The notes: a model not told the origin generated them from the sequence alone. A stretch of 64,000 nucleotides of DNA from Prevotella sp. oral taxon 299 str. F0039 (GCF_000163055.2 NC_022124.1:310001-374000), one strand, 5' to 3'; shown: positions 27,380-36,685, numbered from the stretch's first letter. Made by a program: numbers and translations.

Positions 27380-28552
27380 ATGAATGAAATAAAAGACTTT
27401 GTAGAGCAACTTATCGAACTAATAGGCATTCATGGTGCAAGCGTTGTGCCTATTCGTTATGTATTATTTTTTATTATTGCAATATTTCTTTCGTGGTTTT
27501 CTGGATGGGCAGGGTGGCACATCATTCGTCCTATTATACAGAAAATAACCTCAAAAACACCTGCTAAATGGGGCAACATACTATTTAATGATAACGTTCT
27601 ACACACGTTTTGTGAAATCATTCCTGCTGTTGTTATTTGGCAATTGTTACCTTTGGTTGTGTTTCAACATGCCACTTTAAAAGACATTGTTGCCCGACTT
27701 ACAGCCGTGTATATATGTGTTATGGTGGTGAAATTGTTGCTTGCCATCATTAAATCTATTGAAACAACGAAAACAAAGAAGGGATCTAAGATGCAACTTT
27801 ATGCTAAATCGTTCTTGGGCGTGGTTCGTATTGTTTTGTTTTTCTTAGCTGCAATTGTTATTATTGCCACCTTGTTTAATAAGAATCCCTTAACACTTCT
27901 AGCTGGACTGGGTGCTACTTCTGCCATATTGATGTTGGTATTTCAAGATACGATACAAGGTCTTGTGGCAGGAATTCGCCTCAACAGCAATGAAATGGTA
28001 CGCATTGGCGACTGGATTACCGTTCCTGGTACAGCGGCAGATGGTATTGTTGAGGACGTAGCTTTAACGACAGTGAAGGTTAGAAACTTTGACAATACAA
28101 CCGTAACGGTAACTCCTACAGCTTTGGTTAATGGTTCTTTCCAAAACTGGAGAAGTATGAAAGCAGGTTCAGGACGTCGTGTAACTCGATTGGTTTACTT
28201 TGATTTTAGAAGTATTGGCTTTGTTTCTGATGAGCAAAAACAAGCTCTTATCTCAAAAGAGCTTTTCACTGAAGAAGAATTAAAAGGTAACCACATTAAC
28301 ATTGCACTCTATCGTCAATACATCGAACGTTATATTTCGAGTAGAAAAGATGTGGTTCCCGATATGGGTGTATTGGTGAGAGAAGTTGAAGCCACACAAT
28401 CTGGCTTGCCTCTTGGATTTCTTTTCTTTGTTAAGAATGATGAATCGGTGCACTACGAACACACCTTGGCAGAGATAATGGAATGGTGTTATGCTATGGC
28501 TAATGAGTTTAAACTTACCATCTATCAGCAATATCCCAATCAAAATGAATAA
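27380..28552 (+). CDS. MscS-family mechanosensitive channel (YbdG-like)
   Basis: A 390-residue inner-membrane channel that releases solutes at hypo-osmotic shock. About five membrane segments fill the first 190 residues; the pore helix lies near 165-195 (PLTLLAGLGATSAILMLVFQDTIQGLVAGI). The MscS beta domain follows with VRIGDWITVPGTAADGIVEDVALTTVKVRNFDNT, and the C-terminal domain ends in LTIYQQYP. The insertion between beta and C-terminal parts and the overall length fit the YbdG/mini-conductance subgroup rather than short MscS. It is 47 bp from dacB and may share its transcript. A terminator follows. Confidence 0.92.
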   Translation: MNEIKDFVEQLIELIGIHGASVVPIRYVLFFIIAIFLSWFSGWAGWHIIRPIIQKITSKTPAKWGNILFNDNVLHTFCEIIPAVVIWQLLPLVVFQHATLKDIVARLTAVYICVMVVKLLLAIIKSIETTKTKKGSKMQLYAKSFLGVVRIVLFFLAAIVIIATLFNKNPLTLLAGLGATSAILMLVFQDTIQGLVAGIRLNSNEMVRIGDWITVPGTAADGIVEDVALTTVKVRNFDNTTVTVTPTALVNGSFQNWRSMKAGSGRRVTRLVYFDFRSIGFVSDEQKQALISKELFTEEELKGNHINIALYRQYIERYISSRKDVVPDMGVLVREVEATQSGLPLGFLFFVKNDESVHYEHTLAEIMEWCYAMANEFKLTIYQQYPNQNE

Positions 28553-28574
28553 AGGTTCAACTTATCTATAACTC

Positions 28575-28615
28575 AATAAAGACACAGGCTCAATGAACTT
28601 GTGTCTTTATTTTTA
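28575..28615 (+). terminator. intrinsic terminator after the MscS-type gene
   Basis: A 12-bp perfect stem (AATAAAGACACA at 28575-28586 with TGTGTCTTTATT at 28600-28611) and a T tail. Confidence 0.85.
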
Positions 28616-28638
28616 TCTGTCCTCTTTTTATAAACAAT

Positions 28639-28724
28639 GCTTTTAGCTAGCAATGTCAATGCTTTTACAGACTAATAACATAGCTTTTATGCTGCAAAAA
28701 CTATGTTATTAGTTCTAGCTAAAA
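28639..28724 (+). repeat. 22-bp-phased GCTTTT array, copy D, with nested inverted repeats
   Basis: GCTTTTA occurs at 28639, 28661 and 28683, exactly 22 bp apart. Two nested perfect inverted repeats overlay the array: TTTTAGCTAG (28641-28650) with CTAGCTAAAA (28715-28724), and ACTAATAACATAG (28671-28683) with CTATGTTATTAGT (28701-28713). The segment can fold into a long hairpin as RNA or cruciform as DNA. Confidence 0.7.
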
Positions 28725-28817
28725 ATCTATCTTACAACCAATTTGCTTTTCTTTTTTCTTAATGGTTGTCTCTTTGTTTCCTATCTCATTTCTGTTCTTA
28801 ATACAAATTAACTTGCA

Positions 28818-28837
28818 AAAGTAACATTTGTTACTTT
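28818..28837. promoter_or_regulatory. palindromic operator, CRP/FNR-like
   Basis: Two perfect 9-bp arms, AAAGTAACA and TGTTACTTT, flank a TT centre. The centre (28827.5) lies about 42 bp before the start site expected from the -7 element at 28857-28864, the class II activator position. The symmetry and size fit a CRP/FNR-family dimer. The actual regulator is not shown. Confidence 0.65.
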
Positions 28838-28856
28838 ATTGCTTGATAGATATTCG

Positions 28857-28864
28857 TATATTTG
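28857..28864 (+). promoter_or_regulatory. -7 promoter element for the DUF438 gene
   Basis: TATATTTG fits the TAnnTTTG consensus. No good -33 element is present; the palindrome overlaps that position, suggesting activator dependence. Confidence 0.55.
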
Positions 28865-28936
28865 TAAGCAATAAGAATGAAACGGCATTGAAGATGTCGA
28901 AAAGAACAATAAGAAATAGAATAAAACAAGATACAA

Positions 28937-30481
28937 ATGGAAAATAAAATGAAAGCTAACTTGCCACAAATTGAGCAAGATAAACTTGACAAAATTCTCG
29001 AAATAGAAGAGTTATACGAAACAGGAAAGCTTACTCTTGAACAAGCAAAAGATATGTTTAGAGAGCAAGTTGGAAAGATTAAACCTTTTCATATTGCCCT
29101 AATTGAACAAACAATGGTTGAAGAAGATGACCACGAATGTATTAGAGTGAACATGAAAAAGACGCTTGAATTGCTCGATGATTTTATGGATTACTCTCGT
29201 CCTGAATTACCTTCTGACCATCCTATAGCACAATATTATCGTGAAAACGATGAAATGCGCAAACTGTTGTTGGCTGTTGAAGATCTTATTCAATATCCAA
29301 TGATTAAAAATCAATGGTTAGGGCTATACGAAAAGATTAGTAAATATCCCACACACTTTAAACGCAAGCAAAATCAGTTGTATCCTGTTTTAGAACAAAA
29401 GGGTTTTACACGTCCTACAACGGTGATGTGGACCTTCGATGATTTTGTGAGAGATATCATTCGAGAGTCGGAACAATTGCTCGAAGAAGGTAAGGAAGAG
29501 CAATTCATTGCCAAGCAGGAAGAGTTACTAAGCTATGGTCGTGACTTGATGCATAAAGAAGAAGTGATTTTATATCCCACATCGATGGCTTTGATAAACG
29601 AGGCAGAATATGAGGATATGAAATTGGGTGATCAAGAAATTGGTTTTGCTTTCTTCACCGTAGAACATACTCCTAAGAAAGAAACCAGCACCACTTCGAA
29701 CCAACAAGTAGATGGCTTTGCACAAGATTTGCAAGCCTTGTTGAACAAATATGGATATAGCGTGGGAGGTGAAGAGAAGCTAAATGTAACCACAGGAAAG
29801 TTAACTCTTGAACAAATTAACTTGATATACAAGCATCTTCCTATCGACATTTCGTATGTAGACGAAAACGAATTGGTTTGTTTTTATAGCGATACCGACC
29901 ACAGAATCTTCCCTCGTAGCAAGAATGTGATAGGTCGTGAGGTTATGAATTGTCACCCAAAGAAAAGCGCACACATTGTTCGTGAGGTGATAGACAAGCT
30001 TAGAAGTGGCGAACAAAGTAAGGCTGAGTTTTGGATTAACAAGCCAGGTTTATTCTTATACATCGTTTATGTGGCGGTAAGAGATGACCAAGGACGTTTT
30101 AGAGGCGTGTTAGAAATGATGCAAGACTGCACTCATATCCGTGAAATGGAAGGTAGTCAAACCCTTTTAACATGGGCAAATGAGGCTCCAAAAGAAGAAG
30201 TGAAGGAAGAAGAACACGACTCTGAGGAGCAAACTGTTGCTGATGATACTGAAGTTACAATTGATGGAGATACCAAACTCAAAACGCTTTTAAAACAATA
30301 TCCTTTCTTAAAGAAAAGATTAATAGAAATATCATCTCAATTCCGCATGCTCAATAGTCCTTTAGGAAAGATTATTGCGGCTCGTGCAGACGTGAAAATG
30401 ATGAGTGAAAAGAGCGGTATTTCGCAAGAAAGACTAATACAAGGAATTAAAGAAATAATTAAAAGCGAATTAGAAAAGTAA
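28937..30481 (+). CDS. DUF438/hemerythrin-like/PAS/DUF1858 protein
   Basis: A 514-residue cytoplasmic protein of four parts. Residues about 15-80 are a DUF438 domain (KLTLEQAKDMFREQVGKIKPFHIALIEQTM). About 85-240 resemble a hemerythrin-like helical bundle with His at SDHPIAQYY, YPTHFKRKQNQLYPVLE and LMHKEEVILYPTS. About 300-420 form a PAS domain. The last 75 residues are DUF1858-like (TKLKTLLKQYPFLKKRLIEIS, MLNSPLGKIIAARADVKMMSEKSG). Proteins of this layout may sense oxygen, nitric oxide or iron state through a di-iron centre, or help Fe-S repair; this is inference. It is a single-gene unit behind a palindromic site, so probably stress-induced. Confidence 0.82.
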   Translation: MENKMKANLPQIEQDKLDKILEIEELYETGKLTLEQAKDMFREQVGKIKPFHIALIEQTMVEEDDHECIRVNMKKTLELLDDFMDYSRPELPSDHPIAQYYRENDEMRKLLLAVEDLIQYPMIKNQWLGLYEKISKYPTHFKRKQNQLYPVLEQKGFTRPTTVMWTFDDFVRDIIRESEQLLEEGKEEQFIAKQEELLSYGRDLMHKEEVILYPTSMALINEAEYEDMKLGDQEIGFAFFTVEHTPKKETSTTSNQQVDGFAQDLQALLNKYGYSVGGEEKLNVTTGKLTLEQINLIYKHLPIDISYVDENELVCFYSDTDHRIFPRSKNVIGREVMNCHPKKSAHIVREVIDKLRSGEQSKAEFWINKPGLFLYIVYVAVRDDQGRFRGVLEMMQDCTHIREMEGSQTLLTWANEAPKEEVKEEEHDSEEQTVADDTEVTIDGDTKLKTLLKQYPFLKKRLIEISSQFRMLNSPLGKIIAARADVKMMSEKSGISQERLIQGIKEIIKSELEK

Positions 30482-30568
30482 GTATTTCTTTTGTGAAATG
30501 ATGATGGGCGATGGCTACACTTTATTATATATGGAATGAATAACAGCCTACCCATTTGCTTAAAGCCC

Positions 30569-30610
30569 AAAAAGAAGTGATGGATAATATTGTATCCATC
30601 ACTTCTTTTT
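30569..30610. terminator. bidirectional terminator
   Basis: An 18-bp perfect stem (30569-30586 with 30593-30610; left arm AAAAAGAAGTGATGGATA) with a 6-nt loop lies between the DUF438 gene and the convergent lipoprotein operon. T/A tracts flank both sides. Confidence 0.92.
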
Positions 30611-30619
30611 TGTTGTATA

Positions 30620-30658
30620 GGAATGTCAAGTAGAGGCTTTGGCCTGACTTAGACATTC
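30620..30658 (-). terminator. branched hairpin just past the SusCD operon
   Basis: GAATGTC and GACATTC form an outer stem and AGGC/GGCCT an inner one, with a bulge. It starts about 7 bp past the stop at 30665, so it may end or stabilise that minus-strand transcript ahead of the 18-bp terminator. Confidence 0.4.
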
Positions 30659-30664
30659 TACTTA

Positions 30665-31885
30665 TTAGTCGTGTTGTTGGCGATAAGGACAATCTTTAAT
30701 CACTTGTCGAATGCGTTTCACTTGATCTACGCTCACAGAAGTATTTGTTGAGTGTTCATCCATGATGTTATATGAGTTAAAGAAGTAGCTTGGACCATTC
30801 TTATATAAAGGAATAGACTTCTTTTCAATACTTCCATCATCTTTAAAGAACGAGTAGGTGTCTTCGCAGTAGTCAACATCCTTTTCACCTTTGTATAGAG
30901 ATGAATTGATAGCTGTGGGCAATAAACCATAAAATCTACCTAGCATACGTTCAAAATCTCTTGATGCATAACCCGTTCCTTGCTGAAAAACATCTGCAAA
31001 AGCCATTGGGATTCCTGCCTCTTGAGGTTCCAAATTGGTGATGTCTGCTAATGTATTTATCTTTTCAAACTCAATGCCAGGAATGTCTTTAGGGTCTCCA
31101 AAAGTGTATTCGGGGTGTACTTTGGTTTCATTCATCTTCCAATATGGCACCGCATTCATTAACCAAACATAAACCACTTTGTCTGCTCCTTTTAGTAAAT
31201 TCTTTTGAATATACTTTGTAATCTCTTCATGTTCTTCGTCTGATAGCTTAATGGTTTTATATTCTTTCATGTAGAATTCCATTTTAGCATCACAACCATT
31301 AGGCGCCTGACCATTTACTCCTGCAAATGCTTGGTTAGCATGTTCAATCATTTGCTTTAAGAGATGAGGTGTAACCGACTCCATTTGCAGTTTTGTTTTC
31401 TCGTTGTAAAGAGATACAAATACTACAGGAATTTTTAAAGGAGTTAGGTTTAACTCTTGTGGTTGACGTAAAGCCACCGACACTTTTGCAGATTTTAGGT
31501 TATTACAAGTGGCAGTAAAACTCACAGAATCGGTTTTTGCTGTAGTTGAGAAAGCCTCATTCACATTAAAACTTCTACCATCTGAGCTTGTAACTACAAT
31601 TTTATCTACTGGAACTCGGTCGTCTAACATCTGTACTTCTGTTGAGTCTACCTTATAAAAACATTTCACTAAGAATTTAAGTTTACTTGTTCCGTCGGCA
31701 TTTAAGGTTAACGAATTGGGATAAATCTCAAAGCGTGTAATCTTATCTTCACCAATTCTTGTAGGCTCAAGAAAGCTTTCTTCTCTGTTACAGCTTGAAA
31801 ATAATGATACAAAGGCTACCAAACTGGCACTTAGCCATTGAATTTTATAGCGCAAAAGCGCAGAAACAAATGTGTTATTTGTCAT
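30665..31885 (-). CDS. SusCD-linked metallohydrolase-family lipoprotein lacking the zinc motif
   Basis: A 406-residue lipoprotein (lipobox ending FSSC near residue 32). Overall it resembles the substrate-import-associated zinc metallohydrolase lipoproteins found third in some SusC/SusD loci: Ig-like N-terminal half, then a hydrolase half with IPVVFVSLYN and VWLMNAVPY. At the place where HExxHxxGxxH is expected, residues 313-323 read RMLGRFYGLLP: both first His ligands are Arg, the catalytic Glu is Met and the third ligand is Pro. The Gly and surrounding hydrophobic residues are kept, as is DYCEDTYSF downstream. The frame is intact, so this looks like a binding protein derived from an enzyme, not a decaying gene. 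It lies 76 bp after susD. Confidence 0.75.
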   Translation of the reverse strand: MTNNTFVSALLRYKIQWLSASLVAFVSLFSSCNREESFLEPTRIGEDKITRFEIYPNSLTLNADGTSKLKFLVKCFYKVDSTEVQMLDDRVPVDKIVVTSSDGRSFNVNEAFSTTAKTDSVSFTATCNNLKSAKVSVALRQPQELNLTPLKIPVVFVSLYNEKTKLQMESVTPHLLKQMIEHANQAFAGVNGQAPNGCDAKMEFYMKEYKTIKLSDEEHEEITKYIQKNLLKGADKVVYVWLMNAVPYWKMNETKVHPEYTFGDPKDIPGIEFEKINTLADITNLEPQEAGIPMAFADVFQQGTGYASRDFERMLGRFYGLLPTAINSSLYKGEKDVDYCEDTYSFFKDDGSIEKKSIPLYKNGPSYFFNSYNIMDEHSTNTSVSVDQVKRIRQVIKDCPYRQQHD

Positions 31886-31961
31886 AATTGCTATGTGTTA
31901 TTAAACCATTTACATTTTATTGATAGTTGTCTTTTTACAATGAAATGCAAGATGGGAAGGT

Positions 31962-33422
31962 TTAAAAATTATTCCATCCAGGATTTTGGTCAATATTATT
32001 GTCTTTTAATTCACCCTTTTTAGGGATGGGCATAGTGTATCTAAAATCGTCTTTTGCGAGTTTATAAGCTTTAGGATCTTCTTGCTTGTTGCGGGGTTTT
32101 CTGCTTAATTCTACTCCTAAACGACGCATATCGAACCAACGAATATAGGGTTCAAAACAAAATTCCTTACGTCTTTCGTCTAAAATGCTTTGCAATAAAT
32201 TAGCATGAGTAGGTTCTACATAGTTTGTATAACGAGTAGCGGCAAACTCTTTTAACTCTTTTAAGGCTATATCATTATGTCCTTGACGTGCTTCTGCTTC
32301 TGCAATAATGAGTTTCATTTCTGCACCTGAGCATAGATTAAAGCGAATATATGACCAAGGGAAATCGCTTTCAAATTTTATTATACCTTTTCCTTCGGTA
32401 AAAAACTCTTTTTTACGAAGATCATTATCGGTGTAAAGAGCATACAAATCGTCAGAAGGATATTGAGGTAATCCGTAGTTATTGTTACCTACAATGTCTT
32501 GTAATTTCTGACCATCGCTATATAAAAACATTAAAGGAGCAAACTTCTTAGATGCTAAAACGCCAAAGTCGTCTGCTTTATCAGGTGTTGTTTTAATATC
32601 ATTAAAGGTAATTCCACTTGCCAAGACTTCTTTTGCATATTGAGAAGCCTTAGCATAATCATTATTATCCTTAGCTCCTGAAGCTGCTTTGTATAAATAA
32701 ACTTGGGCTAAAAGACCCTTTATAAATGTCTTATTATAGAAAATATTGTATTCAGGCTCTGGTGTTGCACCGAAGTTTAGGGCGGTTTCTAACTCAGAAA
32801 TGATGAACGCATAGTTTTCTGTTTGCGTTTGTCTTCTACTATCGTAGGTGCCAACTTTATCAGGATCGGTATTTAAAGGCAAGCCAAGTTGGTTGTCTGT
32901 GTAAGGAGCAAACAATTGAACTAAGTGGAAGAAACAATAAGCTCTTGTAACTCTTGCTTCTCCTTCTACACGTTCTGCATCAACTTTATTGCTTGTATTG
33001 TGCTTTTTTAGCTCTGCCAATATAAGGTTATAGAAACCAATAGCCTTATAATAGGTACCCCAAATGCTTTCGTGGATATCAGGATTTTTCCATGTTAGCG
33101 ATTTGTTAAAGTCGCCTTTATTGTTTTGTCCCATCCATGTATCGAGGTATTTATCTGTATTACAATCGTCAGAGTAGAAGTTCGTAATAAGGTATTCATC
33201 GTAAGAAGTTATTACGTTAGGGACTCCAGATAGATAATTGTTTCCTTCTTGATAGTTTCTCAAGCTACCTCCTAACAAACGTTTTACATCGCTAAAACTA
33301 TTAATTGTTAGTTGATTGGTAGGTTCTACGTATAGAAAATCTCTACAACTACTAAAGAATGTGAGCGTACAAACAAGTAAAGTCAATGTTTGTAGCTTAT
33401 ATTTTAAAATATTGTTCTTCAT
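31962..33422 (-). CDS. susD: SusD/RagB-family surface nutrient-binding lipoprotein
   Basis: A 486-residue surface lipoprotein that caps the SusC channel and captures ligand. Signal peptide with Cys26 (TFFSSCRDFLYVEPTNQ). The N-terminal SusD-like segment and TPR helices follow, and the C-terminal RagB/SusD domain contains SILDERRKEFCFEPYIRWFDMRRLGVEL, the family's best-kept motif, and ends GWNNF. It starts 29 bp after susC on the same strand. The ligand is not deducible; the metallohydrolase-like partner rather than glycoside hydrolases suggests peptides or proteins more than glycans, which is inference. Confidence 0.93.
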   Translation of the reverse strand: MKNNILKYKLQTLTLLVCTLTFFSSCRDFLYVEPTNQLTINSFSDVKRLLGGSLRNYQEGNNYLSGVPNVITSYDEYLITNFYSDDCNTDKYLDTWMGQNNKGDFNKSLTWKNPDIHESIWGTYYKAIGFYNLILAELKKHNTSNKVDAERVEGEARVTRAYCFFHLVQLFAPYTDNQLGLPLNTDPDKVGTYDSRRQTQTENYAFIISELETALNFGATPEPEYNIFYNKTFIKGLLAQVYLYKAASGAKDNNDYAKASQYAKEVLASGITFNDIKTTPDKADDFGVLASKKFAPLMFLYSDGQKLQDIVGNNNYGLPQYPSDDLYALYTDNDLRKKEFFTEGKGIIKFESDFPWSYIRFNLCSGAEMKLIIAEAEARQGHNDIALKELKEFAATRYTNYVEPTHANLLQSILDERRKEFCFEPYIRWFDMRRLGVELSRKPRNKQEDPKAYKLAKDDFRYTMPIPKKGELKDNNIDQNPGWNNF

Positions 33423-33451
33423 ATTTTTTAGGATATTAAATAAACTATTTG

Positions 33452-36400
33452 TTAGAAACCTACATTCAGAGTGATGCTATAACTACGGGTCGAAGGGTAG
33501 CTAAGATTGCCCATTGATGCAGGGTCGATACCTTTAAAGTTTGTAAGAGTAAATAGATTACTTGCTGTAAGGGCAATACGAGCACTGCGAATAGATAGCT
33601 TTTGGCATAAAGCCTCAGTTAAACGATAACCTAAACTGGTGTAGGTACAACGAAGATAGTCGCCTTTTTCTAATGAAGTGTTGAAGCGGTATTGGTCGTA
33701 TGCAGTGTTGTTTGTGCCTAAATAAGGGCGTTCTGCCACATCACCAGTTGCTCTCCAACGGTATTGATCAGCGATATAACGATTACCAGAATAATTATAA
33801 TTGTGGTTCATCGTACTTGAAATAGTGGGTATTAAGTGACCTGCTTGAAATTCAAACTGAGCATTTAATTCCCATTGTTTGTATCTAAATTCAGTAGAGA
33901 AACCACCTGTTGTGGTAGGATTGCTTTCTCCTAAATAGTGCATAGGTGGACGTTTAAGTGCCAAAGTCTTATTGTTAAACATATCCATATCTACCTTTGA
34001 ACCATCTTCAGCATAAGCTAATGTATGGCCAGTGTTAGGGTCTATGCCTGCAAAGTCGTATCCTAACCATGCTCCAACAGAGTAACCTTGGATGTACACA
34101 TTGTCGTTTTCAGATAGAAGAGAGCTTTTTTGTGGCACTTGTTTGAAATCTTGATAGAATGTTTTGGTGATAATATTCTTATTAAAGCTTATGTTACCAC
34201 GTAGTGTCCATTCAAAATCTCTAGTTCTAACTGGTGTAAACCCTAAGTCAAACTCCCAACCACGGTTCACCAAATTGGCAACATTTTGTTTAATAGAGTT
34301 AATACCAGAAGAGTAGGGAAGTGACTTATTATCTAGCAAGTCTATTACCTTATTATTATAATAGTTAACATTGAATGTTATTCTATTGTCCCATAAGCTC
34401 GATTCCAAGCCAATATTAAAGTCCTTTTTCGTTTGCCATTTAATATTAGGGTTGGCATTTTTATAGTATGTAGGAACAATTAAGCCTGCATAAGGACGTG
34501 TTTCTGTTAGCTGCATGGTAACAAATGGAAGTGCATTATGGTCGATACTACCCGTGTATCCATAACCTACACGCAAAGAAAGGAAGTTGATGTAGTTTGC
34601 TTTCTCCATGAACTTTTCTTTGTAAATATTCCAGCGTCCAGACACATTCCATAAAGGAGTGAATTGGTTTTGGTTACCTATTATGTCAGAACCATCGTAT
34701 CGTGCAGATGCGTTCACAACGTATCTATCGGCATAAGAATAAGTGGCATTAGCAAAAAATGAAGACATCTTAGACTCGTATTTGCCAGTTCCGCCTAGCC
34801 AAGAGAATGGGAAACGAGACATATCTGTGCCTTGTGCCACTTGTGGGAAGCCAACAATGCGGTGTACTTTGTCGTATTGTGGAGAATAATTATAAGAACT
34901 ATAATTCACATTCGATGTGATTTCTTGTCCCGCCATCACCTCTAAGCTATGGTCGTTACCTATCATCTTATTATAAGAAAGCATGTTTCTCCATGTGTAG
35001 GCATCTGTATTATATTGTCCTTCACGTAGAGAACCTAGCACATGGCTTGCTGGAATTTCATTGCCTTGCACATATTGTGCTTCCCAGTTATTACGCATAT
35101 TGGTATAAGTTCCTTCTCCCTCTTCTTTTCTTGACGATGTGTTAGATACCGATAGTGATGCTTGAGAAGTGTAGATAAGTCCTTCGAGTGGTGTTATCCA
35201 TTGTAACTTAACGTTTAATGAAGCACCTAAATAGCGTGAAGTATTTTGATTTTCTAGCATCTCACGTTTCATATTTAATGTTTCCCAACGAAGTCCTGGG
35301 TGCAAACGACTAATCCTTATGTCGTAACTCTTATCGTAACCATTAGGGTCTTCATAAGGGTTTGCTTGGTAAGCATAGCGCATAGGTGAGATAACCGATG
35401 CAGTGCTACGGTCGCTACGATAAGTGGTTGCTAAAATCGTTTGTAGCGTTAGCTTATCAGAAAAGTGATGATATAACTTACTATTAAAGGTTATACGCTT
35501 ATAATTGTTTGTTAACTCTGTTCCATTTTGATTGAGAAAGGTGAACGAATTATAGAATTGTGTGCGTTTTGAACCACCCGATAAACTTAAATTTACTTGT
35601 TGAGTATTAGCAGGACGATAGAGTTCTTTGAACCAATTGGTGTTTCGTGAGCGTAATAAAGCAATTTCTTTCTCTGCTTCTTCTTGTGTAACAGCTCCAT
35701 TTTTTACTTGGTTAAGAAGATAAGCTACACGTCCTACCGAGTCATATTCTCCATCTAAGAACATTTCTCTTTCAAATCTTATCTTCTCTTCGCTATTCAT
35801 CATGCGAATATTTGAGTAGGGACGTTCTGTTACACCATAGTATAATGAAGCGTTATAAGTGGCTTTTCCTTCTCTACCATTTTTGGTTTTCACCACAATA
35901 ACACCATTTGCAGCTCGTGCTCCATATATAGCTGTAGCAGCTGCGTCTTTCAAAACTGTGATAGATTCGATGTCGCTTGGTGCAATATCGCCTATACCTG
36001 TTTGGGTAACTAAACGTTGTAAGTCGTTACTATTACTAACACTTGGTGCTATACCATTAAGAGGCATACCGTCTACAATCCATATTGGGTCTGTACTTCC
36101 TGTGATTGAATTGGCTCCACGAATACGAATTGAGGCATCAGAACCAGGTCTTCCGTTATAAGACGTAGCAACTCCAGACATTGTACCTCTTAGTACTTGG
36201 TCCATAGAACGCACGTCCATTTTGGCAATATCACTACTTTTTATAACCGAAACAGAACCAGTCATGCGAGGACGGCGAACATCTTGAAAACCAGTAACAA
36301 CCACTTCGCCAATATTATTGGCAGCATCTTCAAGTTTTATATGCATAGCTTTGTCTTCCGTTGCTTCTATAGTGACAGTTTTCATGCCTAAGAAAGACAC

Positions 36401-36685
36401 TTGAAGTTTTGCTTTTTTTATGTTACTTGGTAAACTAAAATAACCTTGAAGGTCAGTTGTTGCTACAATGTCTTTGTCTACCACTCGCACAATGGCACCT
36501 ACAATGGGTTGTTGGTTATTGTCTAACACATAGCCTTCTACATGCTTTTGAGTTTTTTCAACCTGTGTATTGTTTGTTTGAGCACAAATAATAACAGGAG
36601 AAGCACTTAGCGATAAGCATACGCACAAGGCTCTAGCTACGGTGTTAGTGTGCTTGAAAAGAATGAGATTTCTGTTCTTCTTCAT
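33452..36685 (-). CDS. susC: SusC/RagA-family TonB-linked outer-membrane protein
   Basis: The 1077-residue outer-membrane transporter of a SusCD pair. A signal peptide (end near IICAQT) is followed by a carboxypeptidase-regulatory-like domain (VEGYVLDNNQQPIVGAIVRV, near residues 48-130), a TonB box (EVVVTGF), the plug with the SusC/RagA signatures (SIRIRGANSITGSTDPIWIVDGMPL and ITVLKDAAATAIYGARAANGVI) and a 22-strand barrel ending SYSITLNVGF. The length is typical. It heads an operon with susD and the metallohydrolase-like lipoprotein; no polysaccharide-degrading enzyme, sigma/anti-sigma pair or hybrid sensor is adjacent. Confidence 0.95.
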   Translation of the reverse strand: MKKNRNLILFKHTNTVARALCVCLSLSASPVIICAQTNNTQVEKTQKHVEGYVLDNNQQPIVGAIVRVVDKDIVATTDLQGYFSLPSNIKKAKLQVSFLGMKTVTIEATEDKAMHIKLEDAANNIGEVVVTGFQDVRRPRMTGSVSVIKSSDIAKMDVRSMDQVLRGTMSGVATSYNGRPGSDASIRIRGANSITGSTDPIWIVDGMPLNGIAPSVSNSNDLQRLVTQTGIGDIAPSDIESITVLKDAAATAIYGARAANGVIVVKTKNGREGKATYNASLYYGVTERPYSNIRMMNSEEKIRFEREMFLDGEYDSVGRVAYLLNQVKNGAVTQEEAEKEIALLRSRNTNWFKELYRPANTQQVNLSLSGGSKRTQFYNSFTFLNQNGTELTNNYKRITFNSKLYHHFSDKLTLQTILATTYRSDRSTASVISPMRYAYQANPYEDPNGYDKSYDIRISRLHPGLRWETLNMKREMLENQNTSRYLGASLNVKLQWITPLEGLIYTSQASLSVSNTSSRKEEGEGTYTNMRNNWEAQYVQGNEIPASHVLGSLREGQYNTDAYTWRNMLSYNKMIGNDHSLEVMAGQEITSNVNYSSYNYSPQYDKVHRIVGFPQVAQGTDMSRFPFSWLGGTGKYESKMSSFFANATYSYADRYVVNASARYDGSDIIGNQNQFTPLWNVSGRWNIYKEKFMEKANYINFLSLRVGYGYTGSIDHNALPFVTMQLTETRPYAGLIVPTYYKNANPNIKWQTKKDFNIGLESSLWDNRITFNVNYYNNKVIDLLDNKSLPYSSGINSIKQNVANLVNRGWEFDLGFTPVRTRDFEWTLRGNISFNKNIITKTFYQDFKQVPQKSSLLSENDNVYIQGYSVGAWLGYDFAGIDPNTGHTLAYAEDGSKVDMDMFNNKTLALKRPPMHYLGESNPTTTGGFSTEFRYKQWELNAQFEFQAGHLIPTISSTMNHNYNYSGNRYIADQYRWRATGDVAERPYLGTNNTAYDQYRFNTSLEKGDYLRCTYTSLGYRLTEALCQKLSIRSARIALTASNLFTLTNFKGIDPASMGNLSYPSTRSYSITLNVGF

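Larger units (their letters stand above)
28553..28936. other. intergenic region before the DUF438 gene
   Basis: The 384-bp gap contains, in order, the terminator (28575-28615), phased array copy D with nested inverted repeats (28639-28724), a CRP/FNR-like palindrome (28818-28837) and a -7 element (28857-28864). No gene is visible. Confidence 0.7.
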
